Positions 24,432 through 34,105 are shown, numbered from the stretch's first letter. The stretch: 64,000 nt of DNA from Prolixibacteraceae bacterium UBA6029 (GCA_002429385.1 DIZL01000066.1:30193-94192); one strand, 5' to 3'. A program made the numbers and translations. Notes: a model not told the origin generated them from the letters alone.

Positions 24432-26519
24432 CTACCTTACTATTTTCAACGGGCTTTCCTCTTTTAAATGGGGTATGGTAAACGAGAATATTGAACCCTG
24501 ACCAGGTTTTGAGTCGACTTCTAATGTACCACCCAGCAGACGCACATAATGCTGTGCAATCGATAAACCAAGACCCGTTCCGTCATATTCTCGTGTTGTA
24601 CGGTTATCGAGCTGATGGAAGCGTTCAAAAATCAATTGCTGATCTTTTTTATCGATTCCAATGCCTGTGTCCCTAACGAAAAATTCAAGTTGATTGGATT
24701 CCAAAACCTTGTATCCAAATTCGACTTCGCCTCTTTCCGTGAATTTAATTCCATTATCTATAAGCTTGTACAAGATAGACTGAAGTAATACCGGGTCGGT
24801 AGTCACAGCGAATTTAGGATTCGAATTTTCACAGGTAACCTTTACCCTAATGTTTCTATTGACCACCAAATCATAATTGAATTCCTTAAACAGAGAAACC
24901 ATTATGTCATTTACTTTACAGGATGCATTCTTGACAACCAGCGTATTACTTTCGATTTTAGACAGGCTAATCATATCATTGATCAGTGACAAAAGTAATT
25001 TACCGTTGGTAATGATGATCTCGATGAATTTGCTCTTTTCGTTATCGTCAAAATCTGAAGAACCTACCATTCGGGCGAATCCGATAATGGCATTCATCGG
25101 TGTACGGATCTCATGAGAGATATTGGCAAGAAAGGCAGTTTTTAAACGGTCAGATTCTTCCGCTTTGTTTTTTGCCTCCTCGATATGGATTTCAGCCAAT
25201 TTGCGTTTGCTGATATCCCGTGCCAGTGAAATCACCGAATGATCGTTCAGCCGGACAATGCGCATCTCGAACATGGCCGATGATCCTTCAACCTCCAGGG
25301 CATATTCGATGGTTTCGATGGAATCAAATTCAATACAATTCTGAATGCACTGGTATATTTTGCTCGACATCTTTTCAGAAAATCCAACTTCAAAAATCGA
25401 ATTGCCTATAATGTCTTCAGGCTTTATTTTTAAGGCATCTGAAGCTTTAAACACAAAATCAACATAAACACCGTCTGTGTCGATGATGAAAAACAGATCC
25501 GGTATGGCTTCCAGAAGTACCTGGTAACGGTGTTTGTTATCTTCAAGTTCAAGAATCAACCGCTGCCTGGCTGTGACATCAATGAAAAGGCTGATTATCT
25601 GGTTGTCGGTAATCTTGAAGGTGTCGACCTCAAAATATTTGTCAAGCCTTTCGAGGTAAAAGGAGAAATGATTCTTTTTTGTTTTCAGATACTGCTTGTT
25701 CCAGTCAAACGCACTTCTGAATATTTTAGGAAAGACATCATCGGCCCGTTGGTCCTTTATTTCGCGTGATGTAATCCTGAAGAGTCGTTCAAAAGCAAGA
25801 TTCGTTTTGCGCACGGTCAAATGGGAAGGAGTATCGAATTCATCTTTAATAATTTCGAGTAACATCATGCCCTGCGGAAGGTTGCGGATGGTGTTGTTGA
25901 TGATCTGTTCCGTGTTTTCCTTATTAATGGTTAAATTACGGATGGCGCTTTGAAATCTCCAAGCAATCAGGAAAGAACCTAGAAAATATACCAGTAGCGT
26001 AATAAACGGATTTGTAAATGTTGTATCCGTTACCCATTTATAATTGAATAAGAAACCGGTTAGTCCTGCCGTATAGGTATGAAAGAGGATGGTAAGAGCG
26101 GAGAGGAGGAAGAATATAAAGAGGTCTCTCTTTTTATCGCTGAAGATCAGGAAAAACAGGAAAAACGGAACTAAAGTCCATAAGGTATTGGGGATCGATT
26201 GATGGTTTGGGTAAATGGCAAGTGTATTGGAAATAAAAAAGAAATAAGGGATGAGAGGTACGAAAAAGAAGACATGTACGGCCCACTTGACCCGAATATG
26301 CAGTAGTCCGTATAATGCCACACCGAACAGGATCAGTATGGCAGTATCACCTGACAAACACTGGTCAGGGGTATTGCCAATCAGGTCAAGGATACACATC
26401 GTAAGCCCGGTTAATAAACCGATCAGGATAAAGGTGTGTAAACCAACAACCTTCAGGAGGTCATCATTGCCCTCCGGTTTGTAGCGATTAATAATTGATT
26501 TTCTTATTGCTTCTAACAT
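24432..26519 (-). CDS. membrane-bound PAS sensor histidine kinase
   Basis: A 695-aa kinase with six or more membrane segments in the first ~180 residues, then PAS-like domains (~205-320 and ~330-440, the second beginning YQVLLEAIPDLFFIIDTDG). HisKA carries FLANISHEIRTPMNAIIGF near 470. HATPase_c shows NGIKFTERG, FVRDTGIGIDKK and TGLGLSIAQHYV. There is no receiver domain and no adjacent response regulator, so the partner is unknown. A TTG 20 codons upstream is an alternative start. Confidence 0.92.
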   Translation of the reverse strand: MLEAIRKSIINRYKPEGNDDLLKVVGLHTFILIGLLTGLTMCILDLIGNTPDQCLSGDTAILILFGVALYGLLHIRVKWAVHVFFFVPLIPYFFFISNTLAIYPNHQSIPNTLWTLVPFFLFFLIFSDKKRDLFIFFLLSALTILFHTYTAGLTGFLFNYKWVTDTTFTNPFITLLVYFLGSFLIAWRFQSAIRNLTINKENTEQIINNTIRNLPQGMMLLEIIKDEFDTPSHLTVRKTNLAFERLFRITSREIKDQRADDVFPKIFRSAFDWNKQYLKTKKNHFSFYLERLDKYFEVDTFKITDNQIISLFIDVTARQRLILELEDNKHRYQVLLEAIPDLFFIIDTDGVYVDFVFKASDALKIKPEDIIGNSIFEVGFSEKMSSKIYQCIQNCIEFDSIETIEYALEVEGSSAMFEMRIVRLNDHSVISLARDISKRKLAEIHIEEAKNKAEESDRLKTAFLANISHEIRTPMNAIIGFARMVGSSDFDDNEKSKFIEIIITNGKLLLSLINDMISLSKIESNTLVVKNASCKVNDIMVSLFKEFNYDLVVNRNIRVKVTCENSNPKFAVTTDPVLLQSILYKLIDNGIKFTERGEVEFGYKVLESNQLEFFVRDTGIGIDKKDQQLIFERFHQLDNRTTREYDGTGLGLSIAQHYVRLLGGTLEVDSKPGQGSIFSFTIPHLKEESPLKIVR

Positions 26520-26650
26520 GAAATTGAGTTGTCGTTGGTCTTTTACGAGGGAATAAATATAGTAAAATTTAGTTTTCAATCGTATTTTGATTATCGTATG
26601 TTGAATTTTGAAAAGTGATTTTTATTAGGATTTAAACTATATGGAAACCC

Positions 26651-26658
26651 TAATTTTG
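26651..26658 (+). promoter_or_regulatory. -7 element (TAATTTTG) of pruA
   Basis: TAnnTTTG match, 41 bp before the start codon. Confidence 0.5.
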
Positions 26659-26699
26659 TAAATACGAATTCAGGATAAATCAAATCAATACATAAAACA

Positions 26700-28337
26700 A
26701 TGTCTAAAGGATTTTTTAATATTCCAGATGCAAAGAATGAGCCCATAAAAGGCTATGCACCAGGGTCAGCAGAAAGAGCTGAGCTTAAGAAAATGATAAC
26801 TAATCTGAGATCAGTTGAGCTTGAACTCCCTATGATTATTGGCGGAAAAGAAGTAACAACTGATCGCCGGGTAAGGATTTCCCCTCCTCATGAGTTCAGG
26901 CATACGCTTGGATATTATTACCAGGGCGACTCATCACACGTGCAAATGGCCATCGATGCGGCCATGATTGCCCGCGAACAATGGAATTCCATGGGATGGC
27001 AGCACCGTGCAGCCATATTTCTGAAAGCTGCTGATTTGCTGGCAGGTCCCTACCGGGCTAAAATTAATGCAGCAACCTTGCTCGGACAATCAAAAAATGC
27101 CTATCAGGCTGAGATTGATGCAGCCTGCGAATTGGCCGATTTCTTCCGCTTCGGTGTTCGTTGCATGACCGATATTTACAAGATGCAACCTGAATCCGCC
27201 CCCGGAATCTGGAATTACAATGAATTCAGGGCCCTTGAAGGATTTGTTTTTGCTCTTACTCCGTTCAACTTTACCTCAATTGCCGGAAACCTGCCGGTAG
27301 CTCCTGCTATGATGGGCAATGTAGTGGTTTGGAAACCTTCAAAAACTGCAGTCTATTCAGCAGCAGTAATTATGGAGATTTTGCAAGAGGCAGGATTGCC
27401 TGACGGAGTGATCAACCTGGTATATGTCGGAGGTCCCGTTGCAGCCGATGTGGTTCTTCAGTCACCTGATTTCGCCGGGATTCACTTTACAGGATCTACT
27501 GCTGTATTTCAAAGCATCTGGAAAACTATCGGAGAAAATATCTTTAAATACAAATCCTATCCTCGAATAGTGGGTGAAACAGGTGGCAAGGACTTTATCT
27601 TTGCTGATCCTACAGCCGATCCTCAGGCCCTGGCCATAGCTATGCTGCGTGGTTCGTTCGAGTATCAGGGACAGAAATGTTCTGCCGCTTCCAGGGCATA
27701 TGTTCCCCAAAGCATATGGGAAGATGTTTCTAAACGCCTTGGAGATGAGTTGGCCACCGTTAAGATGGGACCCCCTGAAGATTTTATCAATTTTGTAAAT
27801 GCTGTAATCGATCAAGCATCATTCGATAAACTTGAAGGATTTATTGAAGCTGCCCGAAAAGATGCAGATGCTGAAGTCTTGTTTGGTGGAAAATGTGATA
27901 AATCAGTGGGATATTTTATTGAGCCAACTGTAATTCTCGCCAAAAAACCGGATTACATAACCATGGTTGAAGAGCTGTTCGGACCTGTGCTTACGGTCTT
28001 TGTCTATGAGGATGAAGATTTGGAGAAGACTCTTGATGTTCTTGATCAATCATCAATATACGCACTCACCGGCGCAATTTTCTCTCAGAATCGCTACAAC
28101 ATTGAACGAATTACCAAACGCCTTGAAAATGCTGCCGGTAATTTTTACATCAACGATAAACCAACAGGAGCCGTTGTGGGGCAGCAACCCTTCGGTGGCG
28201 CCCGTGGATCAGGTACCAATGATAAGGCGGGCTCGGTGTTCAATTTCCTGCGCTGGACTTCCATCCGCACAATCAAAGAGACTTTTGTCTCTCCAAAGAA
28301 TTACACGTATCCCAACTTTTTCCCCGATCAGGAATAA
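26700..28337 (+). CDS. pruA: L-glutamate gamma-semialdehyde (1-pyrroline-5-carboxylate) dehydrogenase
   Basis: NAD-dependent oxidation of glutamate semialdehyde to glutamate, the second step of proline use. The 545-aa aldehyde dehydrogenase has LTPFNFTSIAGNLP, the NAD-binding FTGSTAVF, the general-base motif VGETGGKDF and the nucleophile YQGQKCSAASRAY. It is a stand-alone enzyme whose partner is the separate proline dehydrogenase at 14.2-15.1 kb. It has its own promoter and a strong terminator. Confidence 0.95.
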   Translation: MSKGFFNIPDAKNEPIKGYAPGSAERAELKKMITNLRSVELELPMIIGGKEVTTDRRVRISPPHEFRHTLGYYYQGDSSHVQMAIDAAMIAREQWNSMGWQHRAAIFLKAADLLAGPYRAKINAATLLGQSKNAYQAEIDAACELADFFRFGVRCMTDIYKMQPESAPGIWNYNEFRALEGFVFALTPFNFTSIAGNLPVAPAMMGNVVVWKPSKTAVYSAAVIMEILQEAGLPDGVINLVYVGGPVAADVVLQSPDFAGIHFTGSTAVFQSIWKTIGENIFKYKSYPRIVGETGGKDFIFADPTADPQALAIAMLRGSFEYQGQKCSAASRAYVPQSIWEDVSKRLGDELATVKMGPPEDFINFVNAVIDQASFDKLEGFIEAARKDADAEVLFGGKCDKSVGYFIEPTVILAKKPDYITMVEELFGPVLTVFVYEDEDLEKTLDVLDQSSIYALTGAIFSQNRYNIERITKRLENAAGNFYINDKPTGAVVGQQPFGGARGSGTNDKAGSVFNFLRWTSIRTIKETFVSPKNYTYPNFFPDQE

Positions 28338-28349
28338 TTAATTTTGCAG

Positions 28350-28379
28350 AAAAGGAGATGATTTATTTCATCTCCTTTT
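28350..28379 (+). terminator. intrinsic terminator of pruA
   Basis: Perfect 12-bp stem AAAAGGAGATGA/TCATCTCCTTTT with loop TTTATT and following Ts. Confidence 0.9.
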
Positions 28380-28398
28380 TTATTGTGCCGGAAAATCC

Positions 28399-28406
28399 TA
28401 TTTTTG
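28399..28406 (+). promoter_or_regulatory. -7 element (TATTTTTG) of the divIC-like gene
   Basis: TAnnTTTG match 15 bp before the ATG at 28422. It overlaps a longer open frame and so fixes the start. Confidence 0.55.
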
Positions 28407-28421
28407 TTTCAAATCTTTCCC

Positions 28422-28730
28422 ATGAAAGCCAAAGAATTAGTTTTGAAAATCCTGAGTCCAATCACGAACAAATACCTGATTGCAATAGTCGCATTTGTTG
28501 TTTGGATCATGTATTTTGATGACAATAACCTGAGGCAACACCAAATAAACCTAAAGGAACTAGCTCTTCTTGAAGAACAGGTTAGTTTTTACAAGTATAA
28601 AATTGAAGCGGACAAACGCAAGTTATATGAGTTGCAGACCAATGATGAGAATCTTGAGAAGTTCGCCCGTGAACAGTTTTTCATGAAGAGGGTCGATGAA
28701 GATATTTACGTCATCGTTGAAGAAAATTAA
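28422..28730 (+). CDS. septum formation initiator (DivIC/FtsB-like)
   Basis: A 102-aa bitopic protein with a short cytoplasmic N-terminus, one membrane span (YLIAIVAFVVWIMYF) and a periplasmic coiled coil (LALLEEQVSFYKYKIEADKR), ending in the conserved LEKFAREQFFMKR segment. It would join the divisome core with FtsQ/FtsL. It stands alone between pruA and yqgE. Confidence 0.87.
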   Translation: MKAKELVLKILSPITNKYLIAIVAFVVWIMYFDDNNLRQHQINLKELALLEEQVSFYKYKIEADKRKLYELQTNDENLEKFAREQFFMKRVDEDIYVIVEEN

Positions 28731-28942
28731 TCTATAAGATGCCCTTGTCTTTATTTGCTCTCTATTTTTGTTTTTAAACCCCTTTCCCTTCAAATTATTT
28801 TATAATCTTATCGATTTTAACTTGCTTATGTTGAGATATTTGATTAAATTTATATGAATTTGATTTTTTCCTTTGATTGAACGGAGAGGTTTACTATATT
28901 GCTTCGGTCAACTTTAATCGATTATTCGTATAACTTTTTTGA

Positions 28943-29533
28943 ATGAAACTAAACACCAACATATTTCGCATTGAAACCAATCATGTTGACCCGAAACAGG
29001 GAAATATACTGATTGCGGAACCTTTTTTGGCCGGAAGCTACTTCAACCGTTCGATTATACTCCTTGCCACGTATACCGAAAATGGCGCCGTTGGTTTCAT
29101 CCTGAATAAAAAAGTTGATTATCCGGTAGAGGACCTTTTTCTTAATTTTCCTGATTTCGATTCTGAGATACACATTGGAGGACCTGTGGGTACCGATTCC
29201 GTTTATTTTATTCATACCTTGGGAAATGTTATTCCTGGAAGCATTTACATCAAGGAGAACCTCTACTGGGGTGGTGATTTCGATTCACTGAAGTTACAGA
29301 TCAAGCTGGGAATGGTCAATCCTCATCAGGTTCGTTTCTTTCTCGGCTATTCGGGTTGGGAAGCCGGACAACTGGAAGAAGAAATCAAGGAGAATTCGTG
29401 GCTGGTGGCTGATATTCCTCAGGCCGATCTGATGACTATCGATGAAAATGTGATGTGGGTTCAATCCGTCCGCGCTATGGGCGGAAAATACATCATGTGG
29501 GAAAATTTTCCTGAAAATCCTTCCCTTAACTGA
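28943..29533 (+). CDS. YqgE/AlgH family protein
   Basis: A 196-aa UPF0301 protein with ILIAEPFLAGSYFNRSI, AVGFILNKK, HIGGPVGTDS and FFLGYSGWEAGQLEEEI, all typical. Its biochemical role is unresolved in the family. It converges with, and overlaps by 8 nt, the class IV aminotransferase-like gene; this neighbourhood is seen in several Bacteroidota. Confidence 0.92.
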   Translation: MKLNTNIFRIETNHVDPKQGNILIAEPFLAGSYFNRSIILLATYTENGAVGFILNKKVDYPVEDLFLNFPDFDSEIHIGGPVGTDSVYFIHTLGNVIPGSIYIKENLYWGGDFDSLKLQIKLGMVNPHQVRFFLGYSGWEAGQLEEEIKENSWLVADIPQADLMTIDENVMWVQSVRAMGGKYIMWENFPENPSLN

Positions 29534-30353
29534 GTTTGGCCTGGTTAAACAATTCACTGATCTTGCGGATGGTCGTATTGAAAAATCGTTTGCCTTCATA
29601 TCCGGCAACCCATCGAACACCTTCAATCGCATTGACAATCAGTATCTCCTCACATTCCTGAATGTCATTGACCCTTATACCTTCAGATTTCGAATATACC
29701 AGGTTTAAGCTCCTGAATATATCAAGCATGACCGGCCTGGTAATATCCATATAGGCGCCTTGCTCCCTGCCGGCCCCCCGGATGGTCTTTCCCTTAATGA
29801 TGTAAATATTTGATCCGGGAACATCAACGATTTGATTATTTGTGTTGAACAACAATAGCTGATCTGCCGTTGAGCCTTTTTGATGGCATTGGGCAATTGT
29901 CCAGTAGAGGTCTGAACCTATCGATAAACCGGATAGTGAAGAAACAGATTTCTGCAGTTTAGTATCAAGTTCTACAAAAAGACCTTTCTCATTCAATTCA
30001 TAACCAATAGGTTCATGTGTTTCGGATTGGATGGTGTACTGTATTTTCGGTTGAGCGAAACGGAAAGTCAGTGTTAATACAGCATCTTTGAAATGTTTGT
30101 TTTTCGTTAGCGTACGTTCCATCTGTCGTTTCATTTCTGAACCCTCCTGTTCAGTAAATTCAGAAAATGACTGATTGAAAAGGTGTAACTTAAGCTTTAT
30201 CACATCAAGCGCTTCCATGAAAAAAGGAAATACAGACCGCACCGACCTGATTTTCTCGGAAAACACCAACGCTTCCGATTCCTGAAGCGTGATCCTGTAG
30301 TCTTCTGTCGGGATGAATGAACCGTTGACTAATATGTATTTACCCTTGCTCAT
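29526..30353 (-). CDS. class IV aminotransferase-like protein, PLP lysine apparently missing
   Basis: A 275-aa protein related to PabC/branched-chain aminotransferases. The phosphate-side region QLLLFNTNNQIVDVPGSNIYII (written in parts: QLLLF, QIVDVPGSN) aligns with the family's LVLD..G.VTE...NLF. By hand alignment the position of the Schiff-base lysine, in the family's L-K-T-x-N-R-L segment, is Ser144 here (GLSIGSDLYW). If right, it cannot be a normal transaminase or lyase. The start is the ATG that overlaps the HAD gene stop by ATGA; the frame is open further upstream but without support. Confidence 0.75.
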   Translation of the reverse strand: MSKGKYILVNGSFIPTEDYRITLQESEALVFSEKIRSVRSVFPFFMEALDVIKLKLHLFNQSFSEFTEQEGSEMKRQMERTLTKNKHFKDAVLTLTFRFAQPKIQYTIQSETHEPIGYELNEKGLFVELDTKLQKSVSSLSGLSIGSDLYWTIAQCHQKGSTADQLLLFNTNNQIVDVPGSNIYIIKGKTIRGAGREQGAYMDITRPVMLDIFRSLNLVYSKSEGIRVNDIQECEEILIVNAIEGVRWVAGYEGKRFFNTTIRKISELFNQAKLS

Positions 30354-30838
30354 TGTACCAGAAACGAAATATAGGGATGCATATCCCGGTTTGGTTTGAT
30401 CATAATTCCCTGTATACCTGCCTTTTGTGCAGCCTCCATGTCCGTTTCGCTGTCGCCGATCAGGTACGAACCCTCCTTGCTGAGGGTATATTTGGCAATG
30501 AGCTTGTCGATCATCAGTGATTGGGGTTTCCGGCACAGGCATTTTTCAACCTCAGGATGATGGGGACAATATACAATTTCAGTGATTTCAATCCTATTCT
30601 TGCTGAAGATCCGAATCATCTCTTCGTGAAGTTTCATCACATCATCCTTTGTGTAGAGGCCTTTCGAAATTCCGCCTTGGTTGCTCACTATGAATAGCAG
30701 AAATCCTCTCTCCGTAAGCATTTGCAGATTTCTGAAGACCCCATCAACATATTCCAGCTGATCCTGTTTCCAGATATAATAATGATCCGTGTTGCTGATC
30801 AAAACACCATCCCGGTCCAGGAAGATCGCTTTCTTCAT
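30350..30838 (-). CDS. HAD-IIIA phosphatase (GmhB/HisB-N type)
   Basis: A 162-aa small-molecule phosphatase: IFLDRDGVLI holds the nucleophile and acid Asp pair, FIVSNQGGISKG motif II, the zinc-binding loop CPHHPEVEKCLCRKP, and LIGDSETDMEAAQKAG motif IV. Close relatives act on heptose bisphosphate or histidinol phosphate; nothing nearby decides which. It overlaps both neighbours by 1-4 nt (TAATG and ATGA), so this is a translationally coupled operon. Confidence 0.87.
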   Translation of the reverse strand: MKKAIFLDRDGVLISNTDHYYIWKQDQLEYVDGVFRNLQMLTERGFLLFIVSNQGGISKGLYTKDDVMKLHEEMIRIFSKNRIEITEIVYCPHHPEVEKCLCRKPQSLMIDKLIAKYTLSKEGSYLIGDSETDMEAAQKAGIQGIMIKPNRDMHPYISFLVQ

Positions 30839-31446
30839 TAGATAATTCTGAAGAGTTTGTCAATGAATACCTGAAACAATCCCGGATTAAGCAGTATGGG
30901 AAAGATAAACCCATACACGGCACCCAGAAAGTGCGCATCGTGTGCCACATTATCCTTCTGTTTGTTACTCATCTGGTAGGAATAAACAAGGTACAATACC
31001 GCGAATACAATTCCGGGAATGGGCAGTATGCCAAAGAAATAGATCATGTTCCACGGATCAAAGAAGATGGCTGCAAACAAAACGGCTGAAACTGCCCCGG
31101 AAGCTCCTACCGAATTGTAGAAATAATTGTTGCGGTGCTTGATCAGCGCATAAATATTCGATACCAGTATCCCTCCGAAATACAGCAGGAAATAATACAA
31201 GGTGCTGTTACTGCCAAAATTGTATTGAAAATATTTCTCGATGGCCTCCCCAAACGAAAACAGCACGATCATATTCACGAACAGGTGTTCCCAGTTGGCA
31301 TGTATAAACGCATGGGTAATCAGCCGGTAGTATTGCTTCTTGTAATAAATTTTACTCGCATTGAACTGTAATTCATTCATTAGCTTCGGCGATTTAAACC
31401 CGGCAAACGATACAGCTACAGTTATAGCAATCAATATTAAAGTCAT
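30838..31446 (-). CDS. rhomboid family intramembrane serine protease
   Basis: A 202-aa protein with about six membrane segments. HANWEHLFVNMIVLFSFGEA is the conserved HxxxN helix, SVGASGAVSAVLF carries the catalytic Ser in GASG, and HDAHFLGAVYGF the catalytic His. It cleaves membrane proteins; substrates are unknown. It lies between holA and the HAD phosphatase. Confidence 0.92.
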   Translation of the reverse strand: MTLILIAITVAVSFAGFKSPKLMNELQFNASKIYYKKQYYRLITHAFIHANWEHLFVNMIVLFSFGEAIEKYFQYNFGSNSTLYYFLLYFGGILVSNIYALIKHRNNYFYNSVGASGAVSAVLFAAIFFDPWNMIYFFGILPIPGIVFAVLYLVYSYQMSNKQKDNVAHDAHFLGAVYGFIFPILLNPGLFQVFIDKLFRII

Positions 31447-31456
31447 GGATAAAAAA

Positions 31457-32455
31457 TTAGTGTAAAATCCTATATATCATTTCTTTCTGGAGATCGGCAG
31501 GTGTGGCTGAAACATTACCAACTCCCTTTGATTTCATATCATATTCTCGCAGAATACTTACCACTTCAACCAGTTTCCTGATCGGGTAGTTTTTTGCCGC
31601 ACTGACATACGTTTTCACAAAGAACGGATGTACAGAAAGCACCGAAGCCACGTTGTTCTGCGATTTATCTTCCAGAAACTGGTAGTTCAATAATTTCGAG
31701 AAATAAGAAAAGAGTGACGATATGACAACCGGTACAGGATTGTTCGATGGATTGTCCCCAAAATAATTGATGATCCGGTTGGCCCTCAACATATCGCGCT
31801 CACCCAATGCATTCTGAAGTTCGAACACGTTAAATTCCTTACTGATCCCAATGTTTTTCTCGATATGGTCAGGTGTGATCTGCGTGCCTGCAGGCAATGA
31901 AATAATCAGTTTATCCAGTTCGTTGGCTACTTTGCTCAGGTCGGCGCCAAGGTATTCGGCGAGCATAGCTGATGCCTGCGGAGAAACGGTATATTGCTGA
32001 TCCTTCAGGTAGGACGAGATCCATACAGGCAACTGGTTGTCGTAAAGCTTCTTGGACTCGAAAAGCACCCCTTTCTGATCGATCAGCTTGGGGAAAGTCT
32101 TTCGCTTATCCAGGGTCTTGTATTTGTAATTGATCACCAGGATCGTCGAATTCAGCGGATTCCTGACGTACGGTTCCAGGTCTTCAATTTTCTTGATGTT
32201 CTGGGCCTCCCGAACGATGATGACCTGGTGGTTGGCCATCATCGGAAACCGCCGTGCGTTACCCATAATCGCGCTGGGCTCAAGGTCTTTTCCATACAAT
32301 ATGGTCTGGTTAAATCCTTTTTCGGCATCAGTCAGCACGTTGTCAGAGATATAATCGCTGATTTTGTCAATGAAATAGGTTTCCTCTCCCATTAGAAAGT
32401 AAACGGGATGATAAATCTTTTTCTGCAGATTACTTATTATTTCCTCGTAAGTCAT
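31457..32455 (-). CDS. holA: DNA polymerase III subunit delta
   Basis: A 332-aa clamp-loader subunit that opens the beta clamp. It starts YEEIISNLQKKIYHPVYFLMGEE, has the HolA pattern VIIVREAQNIKK and a three-helix C-terminal collar (VVISSLFSYFSKLL onwards). It is the second gene of an amn-holA-rhomboid-HAD run on the minus strand. Confidence 0.92.
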   Translation of the reverse strand: MTYEEIISNLQKKIYHPVYFLMGEETYFIDKISDYISDNVLTDAEKGFNQTILYGKDLEPSAIMGNARRFPMMANHQVIIVREAQNIKKIEDLEPYVRNPLNSTILVINYKYKTLDKRKTFPKLIDQKGVLFESKKLYDNQLPVWISSYLKDQQYTVSPQASAMLAEYLGADLSKVANELDKLIISLPAGTQITPDHIEKNIGISKEFNVFELQNALGERDMLRANRIINYFGDNPSNNPVPVVISSLFSYFSKLLNYQFLEDKSQNNVASVLSVHPFFVKTYVSAAKNYPIRKLVEVVSILREYDMKSKGVGNVSATPADLQKEMIYRILH

Positions 32456-32469
32456 ACGAATTCAGGATA

Positions 32470-33240
32470 TTAAAACTTAAGGTGTTTAACCGATTCTCCG
32501 TTATTTTTTATTTCAAGCAAGGCATCGATACCGGTTTCGAGATGTTCCTGCACAAAGTTATTCGACACAATCTGGTCGCTTGCCGCAGTCTTCACCCCAT
32601 CCGAAATCATCGGCTGATCGGATACCAGCAGCAATGCCCCGGTAGGGATCTGGTTGCAAAAACCCACCGTAAAGATGGTGGCCGTCTCCATATCAATGGC
32701 CATAGCCCTCGATTTCTCGAGGTATTTTTTGAACCGGTCGTCATATTCCCACACCCGTTTATTGGTAGTATAAACCACCCCGGTCCAGTAATCGTGTTTG
32801 CGGTTGCGGATGGCTGTCGAGACGGCCCGCTGAAGATTAAATGCCGGAAGCGCCGGAATCTCAGGGGGCAAATAGTCGTTCGAAGTACCTTCACTGCGGA
32901 TTGCAGCAATGGGCAGAATAAAATCGCCCAGCTGGTTCTTTTGCTTCAAACCGCCACATTTGCCAAGGAAAAGAACGGCTTTGGGATGAATGGCGCTCAA
33001 TAAATCCATCATCGTAGCCGCATTTGGACTACCCATCCCGAAGTTGATGATGGTGATCCCCTCCGCACTGGCATTGGGCATGTTTTTATTTTCACCCCGA
33101 ATCGGAACATCGAATTTCTTCGCAAACATATCCACGTATAAGTGGAAGTTGGTGAGTAGAATCAAATCGTCAAACTCTTCCAACGGCCTTCCGGTGTAGC
33201 GGGGAAGCCAGTTTTCTACAATTTCTTCTTTGGTCTTCAT
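32470..33240 (-). CDS. amn: AMP nucleosidase
   Basis: Hydrolyses AMP to adenine and ribose 5-phosphate. The 256-aa protein has the PNP/UDP-phosphorylase fold: INFGMGSPNAATMMDLL, AVLFLGKCGGLKQ, MAIDMETATIFTVGF and VSDQPMISDGVKTAASD. This short form without the extra N-terminal domain is the Bacteroidota type. It is divergent from the HsdR_N-like gene, with a promoter box in between. Confidence 0.9.
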   Translation of the reverse strand: MKTKEEIVENWLPRYTGRPLEEFDDLILLTNFHLYVDMFAKKFDVPIRGENKNMPNASAEGITIINFGMGSPNAATMMDLLSAIHPKAVLFLGKCGGLKQKNQLGDFILPIAAIRSEGTSNDYLPPEIPALPAFNLQRAVSTAIRNRKHDYWTGVVYTTNKRVWEYDDRFKKYLEKSRAMAIDMETATIFTVGFCNQIPTGALLLVSDQPMISDGVKTAASDQIVSNNFVQEHLETGIDALLEIKNNGESVKHLKF

Positions 33241-33265
33241 GAAAAATGCCTATAGTTAAAGATAC

Positions 33266-33273
33266 CAAAAGTA
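33266..33273 (-). promoter_or_regulatory. -7 element (TACTTTTG, minus strand) of amn
   Basis: TAnnTTTG match 26 bp before the amn ATG; it would drive the amn-holA-rhomboid-HAD-aminotransferase run. Confidence 0.5.
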
Positions 33274-33398
33274 TGTAAAGTAATCTGCTGAAAACGAAAA
33301 GCGCTTCTCTCAATCCGCACTTCAGGCACTCCAGACATTTTATTTGTTACTTTTATACTCTGATTTAATACAAAAATACAAACTTTGTTGGCTTCATC

Positions 33399-33854
33399 AT
33401 GCAAAAATTGAATTTGCCCGAATATTCTTTCCGAATTAAGACTTCCCAAGGGAAATCATTCATTTTCGATGCCCTTCGGAAGAAATTCGTCAGGCTTACT
33501 CCTGAAGAATGGGTTCGTCAGAATTTTGTTCAGTTTTTGCTTACCGAGAAGATGTACTCTCCTGCCCTGATCACTGTTGAAGCCGCAGTTAAGGTGAATA
33601 ACAATCCTCAACGCGCCGACCTGGTTGTATTCGACCGACTGGGAAATCCAGTCCTTGTTGTTGAATTTAAAGCTCCTGAGGTAAAAATCAGTCAGCAGAC
33701 CTTCGATCAGATTGTAAGGTACAACATGCAGCTGAAAGTCCGTTTTCTCATCGTCAGCAACGGCATGGAGCATTATTGCTGCTCCATCAATTACGCCGAA
33801 AACTCATATGCCTACCTTCCCGAAATTCCCGATTTTTCATCGCTCCTGATCTGA
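33399..33854 (+). CDS. HsdR N-terminal domain-like (PD-(D/E)XK) protein
   Basis: A 151-aa protein resembling the N-terminal nuclease domain of type I restriction enzyme R subunits. VNNNPQRADLVVF followed by PVLVVEFKAPE is the D...ExK core, and FDQIVRYNMQLKVRFLIVSNG ends the fold. There is no HsdM or HsdS and no helicase part, so it is not a restriction system; such stand-alone genes often sit near holA/amn in Bacteroidota. Its last ~35 codons and the following DNA are duplicated, inverted, at 13.4-14.1 kb. Confidence 0.85.
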   Translation: MQKLNLPEYSFRIKTSQGKSFIFDALRKKFVRLTPEEWVRQNFVQFLLTEKMYSPALITVEAAVKVNNNPQRADLVVFDRLGNPVLVVEFKAPEVKISQQTFDQIVRYNMQLKVRFLIVSNGMEHYCCSINYAENSYAYLPEIPDFSSLLI

Positions 33855-33992
33855 TTTATTTTCTTTCCTCCCTTTACCGTACTATTCCTGAAATCCTTTT
33901 TCTTTTCAGAATAAAGACCCGGTCCCTGGCCTTAATCAACGCCGGAATGGTAACCTAAACGGGCTGTATTCGTACTGGTATCGGGTGTTCCT

Positions 33993-34105
33993 TTATGTGT
34001 ACTTTGTGTGTACATTAAGAGTAGCTTCTGTGTACCTTATTTGTTCCTGAACACACAAGGTACACACAAGGTACACACGAGGTACACACAAGGTACACAC
34101 AAGGT
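33993..34105. repeat. large palindrome of 11-bp units, copy 2
   Basis: Five clean GTACACACAAG units on the right arm and degenerate CTTGTGTGTAC-type units on the left, centred on GTTCCTGAAC (34043-34052). Outer arms GGTATCGGGTG/CACCCGATACC at 33977 and 34120 extend the dyad. Confidence 0.9.

Noticed and set aside
33399..33854. Type I restriction-modification system
   Set aside because: Only a short HsdR_N-like nuclease domain is present. No HsdM, HsdS or helicase part is near, and the gene sits beside core genes.
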